Assembly: GCA_945871415.1 (NCBI GenBank)
Contig: CAMBWG010000052.1
Location: 1-10,145, forward strand
Direction: 5' to 3'
DNA: 10,145 nucleotides
Source: an uncultured Desulfovibrio sp.
GTDB taxonomy: Bacteria > Desulfobacterota > Desulfovibrionia > Desulfovibrionales > Desulfovibrionaceae
In this document: piece by piece, positions 6,420-10,145 of the stretch
Layout of the letters: each line of letters starts with the position of its first letter
How positions within the stretch are numbered: position 1 is the stretch's first letter
Notes under the pieces: model-generated
What the model saw: the letters and a program-made list of their open reading frames with translations, nothing else
Told to the model about the DNA's origin: nothing
The model's database searches: none
Made by a program: the position numbers and the translations under genes

Positions 6420-7451
6420 TTATCGCAGCATATCGGCGACGAAGTCGTCGGGCACGTCGGCCAGCGTGGCAACCATGACGGCCTTGATGGTGTGCATACG
6501 GTTTTCCGCTTCGGGGAAGACCAGACTGCGGGGAGACTCGAAGACATCGTCCGTGACTTCCATGCAGTCGATGCCGAAACGCTGGTAGATTTGTTCGCCG
6601 ACGGTGGTTTCCCGATTGTGGAAGCTGGGCAGGCAGTGCAGGAAGCCGCAGTCCGGGTTGCCTGTCTGCGCCATGACGTCGGCGGTGATGCGGTAGGGCG
6701 TCAGGAGTTTGATGCGTTCTTCCCAGACGTCATCCGGTTCTCCCATGGACACCCAGACGTCGGCATAGAGGTAGTCGCAGCCCCTGACGCCGTCGGCAAC
6801 GCTTTCCGTGCGGCTGATGCGCGCGCCTGTGCGGGCGGCAATGGCCTGCGCCGTGGCGAACACTTCGTCGCTGGTCCACAGAGTGCGGGGGGCCACGGAG
6901 CGGAAATCCATGCCCATCATGGCCGCTGCCACCATGAGCGAATTGCCCATATTGAAACGGGCATCGCCCAGGTAGGCAAAGGTCTGGCGCGACAGGGGCT
7001 TTTCATTGTGTTCACGCATGGTGAGCAGGTCGGCCAGCATCTGGGTGGGATGCCATTCGTTGGTGAGTCCGTTCCAGACGGGCACCGGGGCAAAGCGGGC
7101 CAGCGTCTCCACAATGTCCTGACCGAAACCGCGGTATTCGATACCGTCGTAAAAGCCGGAAAGAACGCGCGCCGTATCGGCCATGGATTCCTTTTTGCCG
7201 ACCTGAGAACCGGAGGGGCCCAGATAGGTTGCGTGGGCTCCCTGATCGAAGGCGGCCACCTCATAGGAACAACGTGTGCGCGTTTAATCCTTTTCAAACA
7301 GCAGCGCAATGTTTTTGCCTGCCAGAAAGCGGGGTTCCGTGCCGCTTTTCTTGGCTTTCTTGAGCGCGGCCGCCAAATCCAGCAACGAGGAGAATTCCTC
7401 GGGCGTGAAATCCGTTTCCTTGAGGAAATCTCTGCCTGTCAATCTGCTCAT
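6420..7451 (-). pseudogene. argF: ornithine carbamoyltransferase, interrupted by one in-frame TAA in the STRTR motif
   Basis: The enzyme would convert ornithine and carbamoyl phosphate to citrulline in arginine biosynthesis, or catalyse the reverse reaction in arginine catabolism (arcB). The reading frame is 343 codons, the length of E. coli ArgF/ArgI-like enzymes. Codon 56 (7284-7286) is TAA, exactly at the first Ser of FEKD-S-TRTR, where carbamoyl phosphate is bound. TCA to TAA is a single change. Frame and similarity continue unbroken on both sides: [16 protein letters not shown] at 57-72, HPTQ at 134-137, Asp231 and SMG at 235-237 for ornithine binding, and HCLP at 272-275 with the catalytic Cys. 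The start at 7451 is set by GGAG seven bases upstream; the ATG two codons earlier is too close to it. Restart at the GTG at 7259 would lose the carbamoyl-phosphate site. The absence of other damage means a very recent mutation or a base-call error. Confidence 0.85.
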
Positions 7452-7545
7452 GGGCATTCTCCGCCGGGGCAGTCGGGGACGTCCCGGGTTAGCGATGTAA
7501 AAATAAACGCCTAGCCAAAAAAGGCGCAAAAGTCCAGACAGGCGG

Positions 7546-7570
7546 CCCGTGCGGCCCCTACGGGCACGGG
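7546..7570 (-). terminator. weak hairpin at the end of the regulator gene
   Basis: CCCGTGC (7546-7552) and GCACGGG (7564-7570) can pair across the regulator's stop codon. On the - strand the nearest T-rich stretches (TTTT, then TTTTTT in GCGCCTTTTTTGGC) come only 13 to 30 bases later, so this is at best a poor intrinsic terminator. The gap from here to the carbamoyltransferase start (7452-7557) holds no gene. It has a marginal - strand promoter-like pair, TTGCGC and TTATTT, with 17-bp spacing. Confidence 0.25.
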
Positions 7571-8388
7571 GGTTTGCGGGAAGCGCGGGAGAGAGGCAGA
7601 CAGCGGAGTTCGTAGGCGGGATTGTCCATGGAAACATCGCCGCCGAAAAGTTCCGTGCCCAGGATGATATGCGGCTGCGGATCGGAAAGCGTGCGGGCAA
7701 AGAGGACGGATGCCTGCTCGATGCCGCGGGCATCTGTCCGGGTATGCAGCATGGGCGTGGCGGGAATCCGCAACAGGCTGATTCCCGGCATTTTCCGGCT
7801 GATCGGGCATTTTTCCACTTCAATGAAGATATGACGCCCGCGCGTGCCGTTTCTGAAAAGGAGGGCCAGTCCGTATTCATAGGCGGGCGGGACGCCTGTG
7901 GTACGCAGATCGACCATGAGCCGGTACAATGCCCGGTGATAGGTGTCGCTTTCCACTTCACCGTCAAAGGGACGCAAAGCCAGAGTGCAGGCATGCTGCA
8001 TGCTGTTGCCCAGCGTCGGCGCGGGCGGGCAGACGTTACAGCGGCGCATGTCCGCTTCCAGGATTCGCAACAGGTGCAGCGTGCGACGTATCTCCTGAAT
8101 CCGGGCTTCCGCGGCCTTTTTGCCGACAGCCAGCAGATCCGCATAGCGTATGCGCCCGTCGGGCGTCACAAAACTGGAAAATTCTTTGAGGGGGATGCCG
8201 GTCAGCGTGCAGAATCTGAGAAGATCCACCAGCAGCGCCTGACGCGGGGCGTAATAGCGGTAGCCGTTTTCGGGATTGACATACTGCGGAGGGAGAACGC
8301 CTATCTCGTCATAATATCTTAATGTTTTTATATTTACTCCGGTAAGGGAGGATAAATCTCCGATACGGAGCAGAAAGGATGGCGGCAT
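7558..8388 (-). CDS. MerR-family transcriptional regulator with BmrR-like effector domain
   Basis: The 276-residue protein begins with a MerR winged helix-turn-helix (about 7-75: [23 protein letters not shown], then the wing NGYRYY at 41-46). A dimerisation helix follows at about 82-116. The C-terminal region of about 150 residues, with EVEKCP and an alternating strand pattern, resembles the GyrI-like multidrug-binding domain of BmrR. Such regulators bind hydrophobic drugs and untwist a promoter with an over-long spacer. A Cys117-x-x-Cys120 pair sits at the junction of the two parts. The ATG at 8388 has AGGAGAG about six bases upstream, embedded in the operator. The gene is divergent from a MATE exporter, which is its likely target. 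Family is firm; ligand is unknown. Confidence 0.88.
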   Translation of the reverse strand: MPPSFLLRIGDLSSLTGVNIKTLRYYDEIGVLPPQYVNPENGYRYYAPRQALLVDLLRFCTLTGIPLKEFSSFVTPDGRIRYADLLAVGKKAAEARIQEIRRTLHLLRILEADMRRCNVCPPAPTLGNSMQHACTLALRPFDGEVESDTYHRALYRLMVDLRTTGVPPAYEYGLALLFRNGTRGRHIFIEVEKCPISRKMPGISLLRIPATPMLHTRTDARGIEQASVLFARTLSDPQPHIILGTELFGGDVSMDNPAYELRCLPLSRASRKPPCP

Positions 8389-8390
8389 GC

Positions 8391-8421
8391 TTGACTCTCC
8401 TGTTATGGGAGACTTTATACT
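8391..8421 (+). promoter_or_regulatory. MerR-type promoter and operator for the MATE exporter
   Basis: TTGACT (8391-8396) and TATACT (8416-8421) are separated by 19 bp, the lengthened spacer typical of promoters activated by MerR-family proteins. The spacer region carries a dyad, ACTCTCC (8394-8400) and GGAGACT (8408-8414), with six of seven pairs complementary about a seven-base centre. It reads rightwards, towards the exporter. The same sequence on the other strand contains the regulator's ribosome binding site, and TATAAA (complement of 8414-8419) may be the regulator's own -10, so autoregulation is plausible. Confidence 0.8.
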
Positions 8422-8443
8422 GTACGGTGCTGTGTCGCAAGAA

Positions 8444-8456
8444 GACTCCCGGAGTC
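8444..8456. promoter_or_regulatory. perfect short palindrome downstream of the MerR promoter
   Basis: GACTCC and GGAGTC face each other around a single C. The half-sites resemble those of the MerR operator about 40 bp upstream (ACTCTCC and GGAGACT) but with a much shorter centre. It would lie in the transcribed leader of the exporter. It could be a second protein site or chance. Confidence 0.3.
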
Positions 8457-8480
8457 GGTCGCGCGGATCAAACCGGCCTC

Positions 8481-8624
8481 AGACTTTTTTCCTTTGAGAA
8501 AGGCAGGGCGCGAGACTGCGACACAGCGCCGCCCGGTCCGAAGTGAGCGGAAAGACCTCGTTTTTTACGCGAAACGGCAGGCCGTATGGTTTGAAACGCA
8601 CAGCGTTTCAGTCTGAAAATGCTC
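8481..8624 (+). repeat. dispersed intergenic repeat, copy E
   Basis: This 144-bp copy is the most diverged of the full-length ones. The left end is AGACTTTTTTCCTTTGAGAAAGG, and the middle dyad is disrupted by CTCG and a T to A change. The right block from GGCAGGCCGTATGG to GAAAATGCTC is well kept. It lies inside the expected 5' leader of the exporter, between the MerR promoter and the ribosome binding site, which starts two bases after the repeat ends. Confidence 0.85.
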
Positions 8625-8641
8625 TGAAGGAGAAGTTTGTC

Positions 8642-9970
8642 ATGTCGCGGAGTCTGGATCAGACTGTTGATACGTCGCTCCTTATCCGTTTTGCCCTGCC
8701 TACCATCTGTTCCATGCTGAGTGCCGGGCTTTACGGGACTGTGGACGGCATCTTTGTGGCGCGTCTTGTGGGAGCGGATGCGCTGGCAGCGGTGAATATT
8801 GTTGCTCCGCTGCTGATTTTCGGCGTGTCGCTCGGCCATATGTTCGGCATGGGCGGGAGCGCGCTGGTGGCGCGTACCATGGGCGAAGGAGATAACGCTG
8901 CCGCGCGGGAATATTTTTCGCTGATTCTCTATACGGTGGGCCTGCTGGGCATGGCGATACTACTTGCGGGCGAAGCCATGCTGGAGCCGCTGCTGGCCGT
9001 GCTGGGGAGCGATACGACCCTGCTGCCTCTGTGCCGGGACTATGCGTGGCCTCTCCTGTTCTTTTTTCCTTTTCTGCTGCTGACGCTTGTCTTTGAGATC
9101 TTTTTTATCACGGCGGGGCGCGCATCGCTGGGGCTGGCCTGCACTATGGCGGGCGGCATCTGCAATATCGTTCTGGATTATCTTTTCATGGCCGTGCTGG
9201 ACTGGGGCATTCAGGGGGCTGCCGTGGCAACGGGGCTGGGCTATGCCCTTTCGGCATGTCTGGGACTGGCCTATTTTGCGCGCCCCCGTGACGGGCTGTG
9301 CCTGGGCAGGCCGTCGCGGCGGGTGTCTGTCCTGCTGACGGCCGCCGGAAACGGTTTTTCCGAAATGGTATCGAATCTCGCGGCCGCCGTCGTGACCCTG
9401 CTGTTCAACAATATTCTGATGCGCATGTGCGGGGCGGAGGGCGTGGCGGCCATTACGATCATTCTGTATGGGCAATGGCTCATCAATATGGTTTTCATGG
9501 GCTATGCCGTGGGCATATCGCCGCTTGTCAGCTACAACGACGGCAGCGGAAACAGGCCGCGCCTGCGCGCCATTCACCGGCGCAGCCTGCGTCTCATAGC
9601 CGCTTTTTCGGCGGTTACGTGCTGTATTGCTTATGTGTCCGCGCCTGTGCTGACGGGGCTGTTCAGCCCGCCGGGCACAACGGTGCACACGCTGGCGTCG
9701 CGGGGCTTCCGACTGTTTGCCGTTTCGTTTCTGCTGGCCGGATTCAATATCTATGCTTCGGCGCTGTTTACTGCCCTGTCCAACGGCGTCGTGTCGGCGC
9801 TGCTGTCGTTCTGCCGGACGTTTCTGTTCGTGGTTCCGGCGGCGCTGCTGCTGCCCCTGTGGCTGGATCTCGACGGCGTGTGGTTGTCCATTCCCTGCGC
9901 CGAAGCTCTGGGACTGCTCCTTTCCCTGATTATGATCCGGCGCAAGCGCGGCAGCTACGGCTATGCCTGA
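8642..9970 (+). CDS. MATE-family multidrug/cation-coupled exporter
   Basis: The 442-residue membrane protein has the two-lobed layout of MATE transporters with about 12 helices, which expel cationic drugs in exchange for Na+ or H+. Family-like features are the first helix with FALPTICSMLSAGLYGTVDG, then IFVARLVGADALAAVNIVAP (about 38-57), GGICNIVLDYLFM in the first lobe, and FTALSNGVVSALLSFCRT in the second lobe, most like the MepA/NorM-type branch. The start is ATG 8642, with GAAGGAG at 8626-8632 nine bases upstream. The frame stays open into repeat copy E, but a start there would place the N terminus inside the repeat. The divergent MerR gene and its N19 promoter make this a drug-inducible efflux module. 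Actual substrates are unknown. Confidence 0.9.
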   Translation: MSRSLDQTVDTSLLIRFALPTICSMLSAGLYGTVDGIFVARLVGADALAAVNIVAPLLIFGVSLGHMFGMGGSALVARTMGEGDNAAAREYFSLILYTVGLLGMAILLAGEAMLEPLLAVLGSDTTLLPLCRDYAWPLLFFFPFLLLTLVFEIFFITAGRASLGLACTMAGGICNIVLDYLFMAVLDWGIQGAAVATGLGYALSACLGLAYFARPRDGLCLGRPSRRVSVLLTAAGNGFSEMVSNLAAAVVTLLFNNILMRMCGAEGVAAITIILYGQWLINMVFMGYAVGISPLVSYNDGSGNRPRLRAIHRRSLRLIAAFSAVTCCIAYVSAPVLTGLFSPPGTTVHTLASRGFRLFAVSFLLAGFNIYASALFTALSNGVVSALLSFCRTFLFVVPAALLLPLWLDLDGVWLSIPCAEALGLLLSLIMIRRKRGSYGYA

Positions 9971-9994
9971 TGAGGGGGGCTTACGTCCTTACTA

Positions 9995-10138
9995 GAGCAT
10001 TTTCAGTTTGAAATGCTTTGCATTTCAAACCATACGGCCTGTCGCTTCGCGGAAAAAGCGCAGTTTTTCCGCTCACTTTGGGCCGGGCGACGCTGTGCCG
10101 CCGCCTCGCGTTTCACCTTTTTCAAAGTTGAAACGCTC
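9995..10138 (-). repeat. dispersed intergenic repeat, copy F (inverted)
   Basis: This 144-bp full copy is in the opposite orientation to copies A-E, 24 bases past the exporter stop. Both ends are intact (GAGCATTTTCAGTTTGAAA and, at the other side, the complement of GAGCGTTTCAACTTTGAAA). TA lies directly outside each end (9993-9994 and 10139-10140), as a TA target duplication would. The dyad TTTGAAATGC (10007-10016) with GCATTTCAAA (10020-10029) has T:A where copies A and B have C:G. Confidence 0.92.
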
Positions 10139-10145
10139 TAAAAAA

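Noticed and set aside
7259..7451. Frameshift in the ornithine carbamoyltransferase gene
   Set aside because: The two halves are in the same frame, and the only lesion is the TAA at 7284-7286, so no insertion or deletion is needed.
6492..7514. A 340-codon + strand open frame opposite the ornithine carbamoyltransferase
   Set aside because: The - strand translation is unmistakably the carbamoyltransferase; the + strand product has no family features. It is a shadow frame.
8543..8641. Earlier start of the MATE exporter inside repeat copy E
   Set aside because: It would translate repeat sequence shared with non-coding copies. A strong GAAGGAG precedes the ATG at 8642, which also gives the normal MATE N terminus.
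2613..10138. Repeat family as a CRISPR array
   Set aside because: Copies are about 143 bp, kilobases apart, separated by genes and in both orientations. There are no regular spacers and no cas genes.

Overview
This is a 10.1 kb, GC-rich window from what looks like a Gram-negative chromosome. It carries a periplasmic adaptor protein, a KefB-type antiporter and an exported NagZ-like glycosidase. Codon use and protein style suggest a member of the Desulfovibrionaceae, but that is an impression with no marker gene behind it. No rRNA, tRNA, CRISPR array or transposase gene is visible.

Left part (+ strand). The last 26 codons of an unidentified gene overlap by ATGA the start of an exported family 3 glycoside hydrolase (NagZ-like). 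After a 253-nt gap comes an HlyD/EmrA-type membrane-fusion protein that has no transporter partner beside it. A structured leader of about 230 nt then precedes a KefB-type CPA2 cation:proton antiporter with a complete RCK (TrkA-N plus TrkA-C) regulatory tail.

Middle (- strand). The antiporter converges on a small SAM-dependent methyltransferase of the phospholipid N-methyltransferase (PmtA-like) type, and a strong bidirectional hairpin terminator lies between them. Next is an ornithine carbamoyltransferase gene with one in-frame TAA exactly where the first Ser of the carbamoyl-phosphate-binding STRTR motif should be. The rest of its frame is intact, so it is a very young pseudogene or a base-call error.

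Right part. A MerR-family regulator with a BmrR-like C-terminal domain (- strand) is divergent from a MATE-family multidrug exporter (+ strand). Between them lies a textbook MerR-type promoter: TTGACT, a 19-bp spacer containing a dyad, then TATACT, reading towards the exporter. This forms a self-contained drug-sensing and efflux module.

The most unusual feature is a dispersed intergenic repeat of about 142-144 bp. It is present six times (copies A-F; five full length, one truncated; five in + orientation, the last inverted) and occupies most of the intergenic gaps. It has imperfect terminal inverted repeats (GAGC...GCTC) and three internal dyads. One dyad shows a C:G to T:G to T:A series across copies, which suggests selection on a folded structure. 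It contains no ORF and resembles a MITE or BIME-like element. One copy lies between the MerR promoter and the exporter's ribosome binding site, and another supplies the last base of the adaptor gene's stop codon.
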